Shown in pieces: positions 27,363 to 37,339 of a DNA stretch of 64,000 nucleotides. This DNA is from Xanthomonas euroxanthea. GTDB taxonomy: Bacteria > Pseudomonadota > Gammaproteobacteria > Xanthomonadales > Xanthomonadaceae. The position numbers were made by a program, and so were the translations under genes. Where the stretch lies: the NCBI RefSeq assembly GCF_900476395.1, contig NZ_UIHB01000001.1, forward strand, positions 585,384 through 649,383, in the 5' to 3' direction. Below the pieces are notes generated by a model. That model did not search any database. It was not told the DNA's origin and saw only the letters and a program-made list of their open reading frames with translations. The first letter of the stretch is position 1. Every line of letters starts with the position of its first letter.

Positions 27363-28149
27363 CCGCAGATGCCCAGCGCCATGGCGGAATTACTGCATGG
27401 CGCTAGGTAGCGACGGACGCGCCCGCGCCGGCCCGGTGCTCTCGGGCTGTGCAGGTCATCCGCATCCATCGGCGGCCACTGGACCTGGATACGCACCATG
27501 GCCCCCGCATACATCGACACGGCTGGGGTCACTGCGCACCAATTGGATTCGCACGCATCGGCGAGAAGCGTGAGCGATCTGCTGGGGCCGGGCCGGTGGC
27601 CCATGTTCAGCATGCTGCGCAGCATCTGGTGCGCAGCGGAGCAGCTGCACACCCGGCATTTCGCCAGCCTGCCCGAGCCTGGGCGCATCGGCATCTGCTG
27701 CGCGCTCCGGGCCTGCCGAGGCTCATCTTTAAGCTGCGCAACCCTCAAGATCGCTTCCATGCTTTTTGTGCGCCCTGGCGAACGGCGGCAGGCTGGTGGA
27801 CGGATATCGACCGGGACGCAGGCGGGGGTCCAATGGTCTGCAGAGCGGATCATCAGCCGATAGGGAATCTGCCGCGTCCAACCTTGCCTGGCACCGCCCT
27901 TGTTGACGGCGACGTCGTTCCAGCGCCGGGTCGCCACCGGGCCACCGTGCACCGGACTCGCCAGCCCCAGGCCGATGTGCGGAATGATCCGTTCGGGAAG
28001 CCGAGGGCAAGCCCGTGCGAAGATATGCCATGCGTGGTCCCTGTCGACCCCGGCACCTGGTGCATCAACCAAACAAGCGGGTATCGGAGCGGGTATCAGC
28101 AGTCTCATCGGGCACATGGCCCTTTTAAAAACAGATAGATAGGCCAACT

Positions 28150-28728
28150 ATGTTGCTGATGCTCGATAACTACGACAGCTTCACCTACAACCTCGTGCAG
28201 TACCTGCAGGCGCTGGGCGCCGAGGTCACGGTGGTGCGCAACGACGCGATGAGCGTGGATCAGATCGCCGCGCTCAGGCCCGAGCGCATCGTGATCTCGC
28301 CCGGCCCGTGCACCCCGAACGAGGCCGGCATCTCGCTGCAGCTGATCGAACAGCTGGGTCAGACCACGCCGATCCTGGGCGTGTGTCTTGGGCATCAAAG
28401 CATCGGTCAGGTCTACGGCGGCGATGTGATCCGCGCCGACAACATCATGCATGGCAAGACCTCGCCGATCCGCCACCAGGGCAAGGGCGTGTTCGCCGGC
28501 CTGCCGGACAGCTACGAGGCCACCCGCTACCACTCGCTGGTGGTGGACAAGGCCACCTTGCCCGACGCGCTGGAAGTCACTGCCTGGACCGAGCATCCGG
28601 ATGGCTCGATCGAAGAGATCATGGGCCTGCGTCATCGCCAGTTCCCGGTCGAAGGCGTGCAGTTCCATCCCGAGTCGATCCTGACCCAGCATGGTCACGC
28701 CCTGCTGAAGAACTTCCTGCAGCGTTGA
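28150..28728 (+). CDS. trpG: Anthranilate synthase component II (glutamine amidotransferase)
   Basis: A 192-residue class I glutamine amidotransferase that supplies ammonia to TrpE for anthranilate formation, the first tryptophan step. It begins with [18 protein letters not shown]. The nucleophile Cys lies in [12 protein letters not shown], and the His and Glu of the triad lie in VQFHPESIL. It could also serve PabB in folate synthesis, as some TrpG proteins do. trpE is not immediately upstream. trpD and trpC follow after an interposed flavin reductase gene. Confidence 0.95.
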   Translation: MLLMLDNYDSFTYNLVQYLQALGAEVTVVRNDAMSVDQIAALRPERIVISPGPCTPNEAGISLQLIEQLGQTTPILGVCLGHQSIGQVYGGDVIRADNIMHGKTSPIRHQGKGVFAGLPDSYEATRYHSLVVDKATLPDALEVTAWTEHPDGSIEEIMGLRHRQFPVEGVQFHPESILTQHGHALLKNFLQR

Positions 28729-28906
28729 TCGCAATGCGTACCGCGTGCGTCGCAAGGGCCGCTGCAACCTGCGTCAGTCGTGATGCAGTCTTCGGCACCA
28801 TCGATGCATCGGCGACCCATGCGCGCACTGCCCGCAATCGGCTGCGCGCCGCCAGCGTGCAGCGGGTTTCCCGCCTCGCTTCGTCCACACCTGCATCCGG
28901 ATCCCG

Positions 28907-29539
28907 ATGAGCACCGCCAGCGACAGTTTCCACTTCTACGAACCAGGCCAGGGCCACGGGCTGCCGCACGATCCGTTCAATGCCATCGTCGGTCCGCGAC
29001 CGATCGGCTGGATCGGCTCGCGCAGCGCCGGGGGCATCGCCAACCTGGCGCCTTACAGCTTCTTCAACGCGTTCAACTACGTGCCGCCGATCGTCGGCTT
29101 TGCCAGCATCGGCCGCAAGGACAGCCTGCGCAACATCGAAGCCACCGGCGAATTCACCTGGAACCTGGCCACGCGCCCCTTGGCCGAGGCGATGAATGCC
29201 AGCGCCGCGATAGTGCCGGCGGAGGTCGACGAGTTCGCATTGGCCGACCTGGAAATGGCGCCGTCGCGGCTGATCGCTGCCCCGCGCGTGGCGGCCAGCC
29301 CGGTCAGTTTCGAATGCCGGCTCAGCCAGCTGCTGCCGCTGCAGAGCGCAAGCGGGCAGGCCATCGAAACCTGGCTGGTCCTGGGCGAGGTGGTCGGTGT
29401 GCATCTGGCGCACGCGGCGCTGCAGGACGGTATCTACGATCCTGCTGCCGTACAGACGATTCTGCGTGCGGGCGGCGCCGCCGATTATTTCGAAGTGCAG
29501 GCGCAGGCGCGCTTCCGCATGCGGCGTCCGGGCCAATGA
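28907..29539 (+). CDS. Flavin reductase-like FMN-binding protein
   Basis: A 210-residue split-barrel flavoprotein of the flavin reductase family. The N-terminal region [20 protein letters not shown] and the following [20 protein letters not shown] are the FMN-binding core, and [11 protein letters not shown] lies in the C-terminal half. Such proteins bind or reduce FMN; the partner is unknown. The gene sits between trpG and trpD, with a gap of ~180 bases before it and ~115 after, so it may be transcribed with the trp genes. Confidence 0.85.
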   Translation: MSTASDSFHFYEPGQGHGLPHDPFNAIVGPRPIGWIGSRSAGGIANLAPYSFFNAFNYVPPIVGFASIGRKDSLRNIEATGEFTWNLATRPLAEAMNASAAIVPAEVDEFALADLEMAPSRLIAAPRVAASPVSFECRLSQLLPLQSASGQAIETWLVLGEVVGVHLAHAALQDGIYDPAAVQTILRAGGAADYFEVQAQARFRMRRPGQ

Positions 29540-29655
29540 GCGCTGCGCATCGCAGTGCTGCGTGGCGTTGCCGCCAGGCGCGACTGCATCGCCAGGATTG
29601 ATCGATCACGCTCACTGCCGCATATCTTTCCCACGTTTTGCCACGGTCCTTGTCC

Positions 29656-30693
29656 ATGCCCATCACCCCGCAAGAAGCCCTGCAGCGCACCATCGAACAC
29701 CGCGAAATCTTCCACGACGAAATGGTCGAGCTGATGCGCCAGATCATGCGTGGCGAGGTCTCGGACATGATGGTCGCGGCCATCCTCACCGGTTTGCGGG
29801 TCAAGAAGGAAACCATCGGCGAGATCGCCGGCGCAGCCACGGTGATGCGCGAGTTCTCGCGCCGCGTGGAAGTGGGCGACCGCCGGCACATGGTCGACAT
29901 CGTCGGCACCGGTGGCGATGGTTCGCATACCTTCAACATCTCCACCTGCGCGATGTTCGTGGCGGCCGCCGGCGGCGCCAAGGTCGCCAAGCACGGCAAC
30001 CGCAGCGTCTCGTCCAAGTCCGGCAGTGCCGACGCGCTGGAGGCACTGGGCGCGGCGATCGAGTTGCAGCCCGAGCAGGTCGCCGCCTCGCTGGCGCAGA
30101 CCGGTATCGGCTTCATGTATGCGCCGGTGCATCATCCGGCCATGAAGGTGGTGGCGCCGGTGCGCCGCGAAATGGGCGTGCGCACCATCTTCAACATCCT
30201 CGGCCCGCTGACCAACCCGGCCGGCTCGCCGAACATCCTGATGGGCGTGTTCCATCCGGATCTGGTCGGCATCCAGGCGCGCGTACTGCAGGAACTCGGT
30301 GCCGAGCGCGCGCTGGTGGTGTGGGGACGCGATGGCATGGACGAACTCTCGCTCGGTGCCGGCACCCTGGTCGGCGAGCTGCGCGATGGCCAGGTGCGCG
30401 AGTACGAGGTGCATCCGGAGGATTTCGGCATCGCCATGTCGGCCAGCCGCAACCTCAAGGTGGCCGATGCCGCGCAGTCGCGCACGATGCTGCTGCAGGT
30501 GCTGGACAACGTGCCCGGCCCGGCGCTGGACATCGTCGCCCTCAATGCCGGTGCGGCCCTTTACGTGGCAGGGGTGTCCGACAGCATCGCCGACGGCGTC
30601 GTGCGTGCGCGTGCGGTCCTGGCCGATGGCTCGGCGCGTGCAAGACTGGATGCCTATGTTGCCTTCACCCGGCAGACTGCCGCGCAGCGCTGA
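29656..30693 (+). CDS. trpD: Anthranilate phosphoribosyltransferase
   Basis: A 345-residue enzyme that joins anthranilate to PRPP. The PRPP-binding loop [18 protein letters not shown], the [17 protein letters not shown] segment and the GPLTNPAG motif are all present and intact. The ATG at 29656 ([15 protein letters not shown]) gives the usual N-terminus; an in-frame start at 29638 is less likely. It is followed by trpC after 131 bases. Confidence 0.96.
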   Translation: MPITPQEALQRTIEHREIFHDEMVELMRQIMRGEVSDMMVAAILTGLRVKKETIGEIAGAATVMREFSRRVEVGDRRHMVDIVGTGGDGSHTFNISTCAMFVAAAGGAKVAKHGNRSVSSKSGSADALEALGAAIELQPEQVAASLAQTGIGFMYAPVHHPAMKVVAPVRREMGVRTIFNILGPLTNPAGSPNILMGVFHPDLVGIQARVLQELGAERALVVWGRDGMDELSLGAGTLVGELRDGQVREYEVHPEDFGIAMSASRNLKVADAAQSRTMLLQVLDNVPGPALDIVALNAGAALYVAGVSDSIADGVVRARAVLADGSARARLDAYVAFTRQTAAQR

Positions 30694-30824
30694 CCCCCGC
30701 CACTGCACCGGCAGGCACGCGTCGGCACCCTCATGCCACCGCTGGCATGCTGCGCGCCGGCGCGTGGCCGCGGCCAGTTGCGGCCGTCTTGACCGATAAT
30801 GCCCGCCCGCCAGGACCCGATACG

Positions 30825-31622
30825 ATGAGCGACATCCTCAACACCATCCTTGCCCGCAAGGCCGAAGAAATCGCCGAGCGCAGTGCGCGCGTGCCGCTGG
30901 CCGAGCTGATCGCGCGCAGCGCCGACCTGCCGCTCACGCGTGGGTTTGCCGCCGCCATGCAGGCCAGCATCGCCGCCGGCGAGCCGGCAGTGATCGCCGA
31001 AGTGAAGAAGGCCAGCCCCTCCAAGGGCGTGATCCGCCCCGACTTCCACCCGGCCGACATTGCGGTGAGCTACGAATTTGGCGGCGCCAGCTGCCTGTCG
31101 GTGCTGACCGATGTGGACTTCTTCCAGGGCGCCGATGCCTATCTGCGCCAGGCGCGCGAGGCCTGCACGCTGCCGGTGCTGCGCAAGGATTTCACCGTCG
31201 ACCCCTACCAGGTCTACGAAGCGCGCGTGCTCGGCGCCGATTGCATCCTGCTGATCGTCTCGGCACTGGAGGACGCGCAGCTGGCCGAGCTCTCCGGCCT
31301 GGCCATGCAGCTGGGCCTGGACGTGCTGGTGGAAGTGCATGACATCGACGAGCTCGAGCGCGCGGTGCAGGTGCCGGTGCCGCTGGTGGGCATCAACAAC
31401 CGCAATCTGCGCACCTTCGAAGTGACGCTGCAGACCACCCTGGACATGCGCGCCGCCGTGCCGCGTGACCGCATCCTGGTGACCGAAAGCGGCATCGTGA
31501 CGCCGGCCGATGTGCAGTTGATGCGCGGCCACGGCGTGAACGCGTTTCTGGTCGGCGAGACCTTCATGCGCGCGCCCGAACCCGGCGAGTCGCTGCGTCA
31601 GCTATTCTTCGCGCATGACTGA
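30825..31622 (+). CDS. trpC: Indole-3-glycerol phosphate synthase
   Basis: A 265-residue monofunctional (beta/alpha)8 enzyme that closes the indole ring in tryptophan synthesis. Visible motifs are [16 protein letters not shown] (catalytic Lys), [16 protein letters not shown] (Lys), [22 protein letters not shown] and VTESGI. The stop overlaps the next start by 8 bases (31615-31622), so the HAD hydrolase is translationally coupled to it. Confidence 0.96.
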   Translation: MSDILNTILARKAEEIAERSARVPLAELIARSADLPLTRGFAAAMQASIAAGEPAVIAEVKKASPSKGVIRPDFHPADIAVSYEFGGASCLSVLTDVDFFQGADAYLRQAREACTLPVLRKDFTVDPYQVYEARVLGADCILLIVSALEDAQLAELSGLAMQLGLDVLVEVHDIDELERAVQVPVPLVGINNRNLRTFEVTLQTTLDMRAAVPRDRILVTESGIVTPADVQLMRGHGVNAFLVGETFMRAPEPGESLRQLFFAHD

Positions 31623-32331
31623 GGCGTATCCCGTACCGCGCGACGACGCACCGCTGGTGGTCTTCGATTTCGACCACACGCTGTATGACGGTGACTCCGG
31701 CAGCCACCTGTTCGCCTGGCTGATCAAGCGCAACCCGTTGCGTCTGCTGGTGGCGCTGTTGGCCTCGCCGATCCTCGGCCCGATGGTGGCGATGCTGCCG
31801 ACCCGCCGCCGCGGCGTGTCCGGTTATGTGTGGATCGCCACCTTCGGCCTGCACCGCGCGCGCGAGTTCAATCGCTTCATCGATGCGTACGTGCTCAAGC
31901 ATGAAGCGCAGATCCGGCAGCGCTTGTTGCCGCACGCCTTGAAGGTGTTCACCGACCACCGCGCCGCCGGCGACCGTGTGGTGGTGGCCACCGGCGCGCC
32001 GCCGGAACTTGCCCGCGCGATTCTTGGCTTTGTCGCGCATCAGGACGTGCCGGTGATCGGCAGCCTGGTCGGTCCACGCCTGGGCGCGGTCACCGCGCGA
32101 CGCCACTGCCACAATGAAGAGAAGATGCGCATGCTGCGCGAGCGCGGCTACGCCGACATCGCCATTGCCTACTCGGACAGCACCGCGGATCTGCCGCTGC
32201 TGAAGGCGGCGCGCGCGCCGGTGGTAGTCAATCCGAAGGCCAATCGCGAAGCGCTGTTCCGGCAGGTGCTGCCGGCGGGCACGCCGATCCTCAACTGGGG
32301 ATGTCGCGATCGCGGTGGCAAGGCGCTGTAG
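31615..32331 (+). CDS. HAD-superfamily subfamily IB hydrolase
   Basis: A 238-residue phosphatase-like protein. Motif I is [11 protein letters not shown] (nucleophile and acid Asp), motif II is [10 protein letters not shown], motif III includes the Lys in HNEEKMR, and motif IV is [12 protein letters not shown]. This is the phosphoserine phosphatase-like IB group; the exact substrate is unknown. It overlaps trpC and is probably expressed with it. Some IB members act on serine phosphate or other small phosphates; a role in tryptophan supply is not implied. Confidence 0.88.
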   Translation: MTEAYPVPRDDAPLVVFDFDHTLYDGDSGSHLFAWLIKRNPLRLLVALLASPILGPMVAMLPTRRRGVSGYVWIATFGLHRAREFNRFIDAYVLKHEAQIRQRLLPHALKVFTDHRAAGDRVVVATGAPPELARAILGFVAHQDVPVIGSLVGPRLGAVTARRHCHNEEKMRMLRERGYADIAIAYSDSTADLPLLKAARAPVVVNPKANREALFRQVLPAGTPILNWGCRDRGGKAL

Positions 32332-32546
32332 CGCCTGGTGCCGAAAGCGTACCGTAAGCGGCTCCGGCCAGGTCACGGCTGCGACGAGGTCAGGCCTTGC
32401 CCATCGAGTCGGCGGGCAAGCAGTCGGCGATGCACGGCACACGGCCGGCAGTCGGTGACCGAGCGCACCCGGCCACATCAGCCCGCATGCCGTGCGACAT
32501 GCGGTTCGAGCTGCGGTTGGTGCAGGGCTGCACCAACCGCTACCGC

Positions 32547-33239
32547 TTAGCGGGTGCCGTAGAGCACGACGGTCTTGCCGCGTGCATGCAACAGGCCGTC
32601 GGCCTGCAGTTTCTTGAGCACGCGCCCGGCCATTTCACGCGAACAGCCCACCAGCCGTGCCAGTTCCTGCCGCGACACGCGCAGCTGGGTGCCCTGCGGA
32701 TGACTCATCGCTTCCGGCTCCTTGGACAGGTCGTGCAGGGTGCGCACGATGCGGTCGGTCACGTCCAGGAACGCCAGGCGGCTGGCTTTCCTTGTGGTGT
32801 CGAGCAACCGCTTGGACAGCTGGACGCCAATCGCATACAGGATGCGCGGCGCATCCGGCGACAGACTGGTCTGGAACAGCTGCTGCAGCCGCTCGTAGCT
32901 GATCTCGGCCAGCTCGCACTGGGTGCGGGTGCGCAAGATCACCTCGCGGGTATCGGATTCGATGAACAACCCCATCTCGCCGACGAACTCGCCGCTACCG
33001 AAGTAGCCCAGCACCAACTCACGATCGTCATCTTCCTCGGCAATGATGCTTACCGAGCCACTGATCACATAGTAGAGCGTGCCAGCCGGGTCTCCTGGCC
33101 GGAACACATCGGTCCGGGTCGGATAGCGTCTGCGATGGCTGTGCGCCAGGAAACGCTCGATCGTGCCCGCGTCCAGCGCCAGAGAAGGGGTAGCGTTACG
33201 TACCGTCGTAGTCACAACCGTCGTGTTTCCTGGGCTCAT
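32547..33239 (-). CDS. clp: Clp, CRP-like global regulator of virulence genes
   Basis: A 230-residue CRP/FNR-family protein: cyclic-nucleotide-binding beta-roll (GTLYYVISGSVSIIAEEDDD, GEFVGEMGLF), a long C-helix (residues ~110-140) and a winged helix ending with RVSRQELARLVGCSREMAGRVLKKL. Glu99, in SDTREV, is the residue reported in Xanthomonas Clp for c-di-GMP response; it is present. In Xanthomonas, c-di-GMP releases Clp from DNA, linking it to the DSF/Rpf system and exoenzyme and EPS genes. It is divergent from speD across ~137 bases. Confidence 0.95.
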   Translation of the reverse strand: MSPGNTTVVTTTVRNATPSLALDAGTIERFLAHSHRRRYPTRTDVFRPGDPAGTLYYVISGSVSIIAEEDDDRELVLGYFGSGEFVGEMGLFIESDTREVILRTRTQCELAEISYERLQQLFQTSLSPDAPRILYAIGVQLSKRLLDTTRKASRLAFLDVTDRIVRTLHDLSKEPEAMSHPQGTQLRVSRQELARLVGCSREMAGRVLKKLQADGLLHARGKTVVLYGTR

Positions 33240-33376
33240 GGTAGTTCCGCGTGTAATTCCTGAAGCTTAACGGCATGAGTCATGCAAGGTAAACCATTCT
33301 TAACGTCGGCATTTCGTTGCTGGGATCTTTGGCTCATAATTGTTTCCTTTCCCGCCTTCCATAAGGACAGACCGAC

Positions 33377-34171
33377 GTGGTCAAGCCGTTGCCTCGCCTG
33401 AGGCTACAGGGGTTCAACAACCTCACCAAGGCGTTGAGCTTCAACATCTACGACGTCTGTTATGCGCGTACCGAAGAGGAGCGTCAGCGCTACATCGAAT
33501 ATATCGATGAGCAGTACGACGCCGATCGTCTGACGCAGATCCTGACCGATGTTGCCGAGATCATTGGCGCCAACATCCTCAATATCGCACGTCAGGACTA
33601 CGATCCGCAGGGCGCATCGGTCACGATCCTGATCTCGGAAGAGCCCGTCATCGACAAGAAGCAGGCCGGCAAGGAGCTGATCTCCGATGCGGTGGTCGCT
33701 CATATGGACAAGAGTCATATCACTGTCCATACATACCCCGAGACGCATCCGCAGGAGGGTATCGCCACGTTCCGTGCCGATATCGACGTGGCCACCTGTG
33801 GCGTGATCTCGCCGCTGAAGGCGCTGAACTACCTGATCGAGAGTCTGGAATCGGACATCGTGATCATGGACTACCGCGTCCGTGGCTTCACCCGCGATGT
33901 GAAGGGCAAGAAGCATTACATCGATCACAAGATCAACTCGATCCAGCACTTCCTTGCCAAGAACGTGAAGTCGCGCTACGAGATGTTCGACGTGAACGTC
34001 TATCAGGAAAACATCTTCCACACCAAGATGCACCTGAAGGACTTCGACCTGGACCAGTACCTGTTCGAGGAACGCGCCAAGAACCTCTCGTTCAAGGAGC
34101 GCATGAAGATCGAAACGCTGCTCAAGCGCGAGATCGAAGAACTGTTCCACGGGCGCAACCTGAGCGAGTAA
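33377..34171 (+). CDS. speD: S-adenosylmethionine decarboxylase proenzyme
   Basis: A 264-residue pyruvoyl enzyme that makes decarboxylated SAM for spermidine synthesis. Self-cleavage is expected between Lys112 and Ser113 in [12 protein letters not shown], giving beta and alpha chains; length matches the Escherichia coli-type enzyme. The start is GTG. A guanidine-type riboswitch and the SMR exporter gene follow, so the stretch links polyamine synthesis with export of a guanidine compound. Confidence 0.95.
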
Positions 34172-34223
34172 GCGCAGCGAGCGAGCTGGTGCGCGGCTGC
34201 CTGCAGGCGCGCGAAAGAACCAA

Positions 34224-34274
34224 GGCGGGACGGCCCGCCACGCGATGACCTCGCGTTCCACAGCCGACGGCGGC
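34224..34274 (+). promoter_or_regulatory. Guanidine-II (mini-ykkC) riboswitch candidate
   Basis: Two hairpins with ACGG loops lie just upstream of the SMR exporter gene. P1 is GGCGGG-ACGG-CCCGCC (34224-34239). P2 is GCCG-ACGG-CGGC (34263-34274). The 23-base linker itself can form a small hairpin (CGCGA-TGACC-TCGCG, 34241-34255). Paired hairpins with ACGR loops ahead of sugE/gdx are the defining features of the guanidine-II class. Ligand binding is inferred from this match. Confidence 0.8.
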
Positions 34275-34306
34275 CCAGTGTGCAAACACTGGGTCGCTTT
34301 TTTTTT
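34270..34306 (+). terminator. Intrinsic terminator overlapping riboswitch hairpin P2
   Basis: A 12-bp stem (34270-34281 with 34286-34297, one G-U pair, loop GCAA) is followed by nine T residues (34298-34306). Its left arm uses bases 34270-34274, which are also the loop end and right arm of riboswitch hairpin P2. The two structures cannot form together, so guanidine stabilising P2 should disfavour termination. It may also end speD transcripts. Confidence 0.85.
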
Positions 34307-34334
34307 GTGCGTTTTTCAACTGAGGAGTACTGCG

Positions 34335-34649
34335 ATGCCCTGGATCTACCTGCTGCTGGCCGGCCTGTTCGAAATCGGCTTTGCCATGGGCCTGAAGTAC
34401 AGCGACGGCTTCACGCGCTTGTGGCCGACGGTGCTGACCATCGGTCTGGCAGGCATCAGCCTGTGGTTTCTGACCCAGGCGCTGAAGACCATCCCGGTAG
34501 GCACCGGTTATGCGATCTGGACCGGGATCGGCGCGCTGGGCGTGACCATCGCCGGCATCGCGCTGTTCGGCGACAGCGCCTCATGGTCGCGTCTGGCCTG
34601 CATCGGCCTGATCGTGGCCGGGGTGATCGGATTGAAGTTGGTGGGGTAG
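34335..34649 (+). CDS. sugE: SMR-family guanidinium exporter (SugE/Gdx)
   Basis: A 104-residue four-helix small multidrug resistance protein. Glu13 (AGLFEIGFA), the proton/substrate-coupling acid of the family, is present, as is the GTGYAIWTGIGALG motif typical of the SugE/Gdx branch rather than EmrE. Gdx proteins exchange guanidinium for protons. GAGGAG lies 9 bases before the ATG. The riboswitch/terminator element just upstream supports the guanidinium assignment. Confidence 0.93.
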   Translation: MPWIYLLLAGLFEIGFAMGLKYSDGFTRLWPTVLTIGLAGISLWFLTQALKTIPVGTGYAIWTGIGALGVTIAGIALFGDSASWSRLACIGLIVAGVIGLKLVG

Positions 34650-34667
34650 GCGTGGTCAGCCCCGGTG

Positions 34668-34790
34668 GTCAGTCCCACTGCGTGGGTCTGCCCCCCCAAG
34701 GTTTGCTACGCAAACCTCGGGCCCCACGCGTAGTCAGTCCCACTGCGTGGGCCTGCCCCCAAGGTTTGCTACGCAAACCTCGGGCCCCAC
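34668..34790. repeat. Two tandem copies of a ~60-base intergenic repeat
   Basis: Copy 1 is 34668-34727 and copy 2 is 34733-34790, almost identical. Each carries the hairpin-forming palindrome GGTTTGC-TAC-GCAAACC and the flanking CCCACTGCGTGGG. A further hairpin (CCCCCTT-AACA-AAGGGGG, near 34826-34843) and an AATCCC-rich run (34870-34895) follow before the coq7 end. They look like short dispersed intergenic repeats of Xanthomonas type. Confidence 0.75.
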
Positions 34791-34904
34791 TCCGTAGCAT
34801 CCTATCCCCGCGCCTTCGGCGCGCCCCCTTAACAAAGGGGGCTCTGCTCCAGTTGGTCTGCTGGGCGCCACCAGCCGCCAATCCCCAATCCCTAATCCCG
34901 CCGG

Positions 34905-35558
34905 CTACAGCCGGTACGCCACGGCTTTCATGAGTCTGGAGGCCAGGGCCATGGCGCTGGGGATCGGTGGCGGGAGGGGGCGGGCGCCGGCCTGTTCGGC
35001 CTGGTCGGCGTGGCGTGCCTCGTCGATCTTCATCACGCGCAGGATCGCGCGGCTGCGCTGGTCGACCTCCGGCAGGGTTTCCAGGTGTTCGTCCAGATGG
35101 GCTTCGACCTGGCGCTCGGTCTCGACCACGAAGCCCAGGCTCCAGTCGTCGCCGCGCAAGCCGGCCAGGGCGCCGAGCGCGTAGCTGCCGGCGTACCAGA
35201 GCGGGTTGAACAGGCTGGGGCGGCTGTCCAGCTCGTGCAGGCGGTCGGCACACCAGGCCAGATGGTCGGTTTCTTCCTGCGCCGCCTCCAGCAGGTGCTG
35301 CTGGGTGTGGGCGTCGCGGGCGACGGCGGCCTGGCCGAAATACAGGCCTTGCGCGCAGACCTCGCCGACGTGGTTGATCCGCATCAAGCCGGCGGCGTGG
35401 CGACGCTGGTCCGGTTCCAGCGCCACGTCAGGGGTGTCGGCGGCCGGGTTGGGCCGCTCGGCGGGCGGATTGCCGAATACCGTGTCCAGCGCGCGCTGGG
35501 CTTCGACCAGCAGCCGGTCGAGCGGGCCATGCAGTCGGAAAGAGGAGGTCTGGGTCAT
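34905..35558 (-). CDS. coq7: Coq7, demethoxyubiquinone hydroxylase
   Basis: A 217-residue membrane-associated diiron monooxygenase that hydroxylates 2-octaprenyl-3-methyl-6-methoxybenzoquinol in ubiquinone synthesis. Iron ligands are visible in [29 protein letters not shown] and [10 protein letters not shown]. The start at 35558 ([11 protein letters not shown]) is chosen; the longer frame to 35861 runs over the rplM promoter. It stands alone, convergent with sugE. Confidence 0.93.
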   Translation of the reverse strand: MTQTSSFRLHGPLDRLLVEAQRALDTVFGNPPAERPNPAADTPDVALEPDQRRHAAGLMRINHVGEVCAQGLYFGQAAVARDAHTQQHLLEAAQEETDHLAWCADRLHELDSRPSLFNPLWYAGSYALGALAGLRGDDWSLGFVVETERQVEAHLDEHLETLPEVDQRSRAILRVMKIDEARHADQAEQAGARPLPPPIPSAMALASRLMKAVAYRL

Positions 35559-35739
35559 GCGTCGATTCTGGCCCCCGACCGAGCCGCTGCCAACCGCCTG
35601 AGCTCCAGCCAGCCGGCGACTTGCGTGGCCTTGTATCGTCCCGTACAATCCCGCCTCTTCTGTTTCGCCTTCACAACGCGTGGCAAAGTTCCAGCGGCCA
35701 TTGCCGCTGCAATCCGCCCGACCACTCAAGAGTTTTCTC

Positions 35740-36168
35740 ATGACTACGTTCACCGCCAAGTCCGAGACCGTCCAGCGCGACTGGTATCTCGTTGACGCCG
35801 CCGGCAAGACGCTCGGCCGTCTGTCCACCGAACTGGCCCGCCGCCTGCGCGGCAAGCACAAGCCGGTTTATACCCCGCACGTCGATACCGGCGATTACCT
35901 CGTGGTGATCAATGCCGAGAAGATCGTGGTCACGGGCAACAAGCTGAAAGACAAGAAGTATCACCGCTTCACCGGCTACATCGGTAACCTGAAGACCGAG
36001 AGCCTGGAGCAGGCGCTGGAGCGCCACCCGGAGCGCGTGATCGAAATCGCCGTCAAGGGCATGCTGCCGAAGGGCCCCCTGGGCCGCACCATGTACCGCA
36101 AGCTCAAGGTCTATTCGGGTGCCGAGCATCCGCACGCCGCCCAGCAGCCGCAAGTTCTGGATATCTAA
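35740..36168 (+). CDS. rplM: 50S ribosomal protein L13
   Basis: A 142-residue L13: [20 protein letters not shown] at the N-terminus and [15 protein letters not shown] at the C-terminus are diagnostic. It binds 23S rRNA early in 50S assembly. The usual operon partner rpsI starts 2 bases after its stop. Confidence 0.98.
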   Translation: MTTFTAKSETVQRDWYLVDAAGKTLGRLSTELARRLRGKHKPVYTPHVDTGDYLVVINAEKIVVTGNKLKDKKYHRFTGYIGNLKTESLEQALERHPERVIEIAVKGMLPKGPLGRTMYRKLKVYSGAEHPHAAQQPQVLDI

Positions 36169-36170
36169 TC

Positions 36171-36563
36171 ATGGCTATCACGCAAAACTACGGCACTGGC
36201 CGCCGCAAGTCCTCCACCGCTCGCGTGTTCCTGCGCAAGGGTACCGGCAACATCACCGTCAACGACCGTCCGCTGGACGAGTTCTTTGGCCGTGAGACTG
36301 CACGCATGATCGTGCGTCAGCCGCTGGAACTCACCAAGAACACCGAAAGCTTCGACATCCTGGTCACCGCCTCCGGCGGCGGCACCACCGGTCAGGCCGG
36401 TGCGATCCGTCTGGGCATCGCCCGTGCACTGGTCGAGTACGACGAAACCCTGAAGTCCGAGCTGCGCAAGGCTGGCTTCATGACCCGTGACGCCCGCGAA
36501 GTCGAGCGTAAGAAGGTCGGTCTGCACAAGGCCCGTCGCGCAACCCAGTTCTCCAAGCGCTGA
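36171..36563 (+). CDS. rpsI: 30S ribosomal protein S9
   Basis: A 130-residue S9: [17 protein letters not shown] at the start, and the C-terminal [16 protein letters not shown] tail that reaches the P-site tRNA. The operon ends at a strong hairpin 42 bases downstream. Confidence 0.98.
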   Translation: MAITQNYGTGRRKSSTARVFLRKGTGNITVNDRPLDEFFGRETARMIVRQPLELTKNTESFDILVTASGGGTTGQAGAIRLGIARALVEYDETLKSELRKAGFMTRDAREVERKKVGLHKARRATQFSKR

Positions 36564-36604
36564 TCCATCGCGTTTGCTGCGTCCCGGTTCGCCGGGGCGC
36601 CCAC

Positions 36605-36635
36605 GACAAAAGCCCGGCCATGCCGGGCTTTTGTC
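36605..36635. terminator. Intrinsic terminator after rplM-rpsI
   Basis: A 14-bp perfect stem (36605-36618 with 36622-36635, loop CAT) contains AAAAGCCCGGC and GCCGGGCTTTT. It is bidirectional in form and sits just past rpsI. The 36636-36981 interval beyond it has no gene I can support. Confidence 0.9.
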
Positions 36636-36981
36636 GTTTCGGGGGTGCGCATCGTGACTCTGCGCTAGTGGCCTGGGCGTGCTGGGTCGCAGGGCAGGTC
36701 TTTCCGGGGGCGGGTCTGGCAGCTTCGCAGGGGCGGCATGGCCCTCTTTTCGTGCCAACAACCTGGCGGCGGCCGCTGCGTCTGTGCACGGCCGCCCGGG
36801 GTGATGCCATGCGGGGTGGCCAGGTTCCGGCAGTGGCGCCTGTCTGCCTGTCTGCCTGGCCGACGCAGCACGCCCATTCCGGCAGGGTGGGGCACCTGCG
36901 GCCGATCCCTGTGCGCCCTTGGTGCGGCAGTGGTTGGTGCGGACCATTCCCGGTGGCTGCCGGGTCGGATCATCGGGCAAC

Positions 36982-37011
36982 AAAAAAGGCCCGATCGTCA
37001 GATCGGACCTT
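36982..37011 (-). terminator. Intrinsic terminator of the tRNA pair
   Basis: On the minus strand an 11-bp stem with one mismatch (37011-37001 with 36996-36986, loop TGAC) is followed by six T residues (36987-36982). It lies 8 bases past the tRNA-Gln 3' end. Confidence 0.85.
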
Positions 37012-37018
37012 CTGTGTT

Positions 37019-37092
37019 TGGCTGCCCCGGATGGATTCGAACCACCGATGCCTGAGTCAGAGTCAGGTGCCTTACCGCTTGGCGACGGGGCA
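37019..37092 (-). tRNA. tRNA-Gln (CTG)
   Basis: A 74-base tRNA including encoded CCA. The acceptor pair is TGCCCCG/CGGGGCA with discriminator G. The anticodon arm is CCTGA-CTCTGAC-TCAGG, giving anticodon CTG. The T loop GGTTCGAATCC is intact. Confidence 0.95.
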
Positions 37093-37144
37093 ATAAAACG
37101 TGTTGGGCCAAGATTATTGCATGCCTGTGAGCGCATGAACACCT

Positions 37145-37221
37145 TGGTGGCTATGGGTGGACTCGAACCACCGACCCCAGCATTATGAGTGCTGTGCTCT
37201 AACCGGCTGAGCTACATAGCC
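37145..37221 (-). tRNA. tRNA-Met (CAT)
   Basis: A 77-base tRNA including CCA. The acceptor is GGCTATG/CATAGCC with discriminator A. The anticodon arm is CAGCA-CTCATAA-TGCTG, giving anticodon CAT. The first base pair G-C and the absence of three G-C pairs under the anticodon loop point to elongator Met. It is probably co-transcribed with tRNA-Gln, 52 bases downstream. Confidence 0.93.
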
Positions 37222-37339
37222 TAGGGAGCCGGCAATTCTTACCAAGCGCTCGCGTGTTGTCAAGCATTTCGTTTTCAGCTTGTGAGCCGGCCGTCGCCGT
37301 GGCAGAGTCGGTGACAGTAGATTTTCAGGAGTCCGCATC

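Noticed and set aside
27212..28147. A 311-residue open frame on the minus strand before trpG
   Set aside because: It overlaps the end of the 379-residue gene, and its Pro/Arg/Cys-rich product shows no family sequence; treated as non-coding.
34668..34790. CRISPR array
   Set aside because: Only two adjacent copies without unique spacers.
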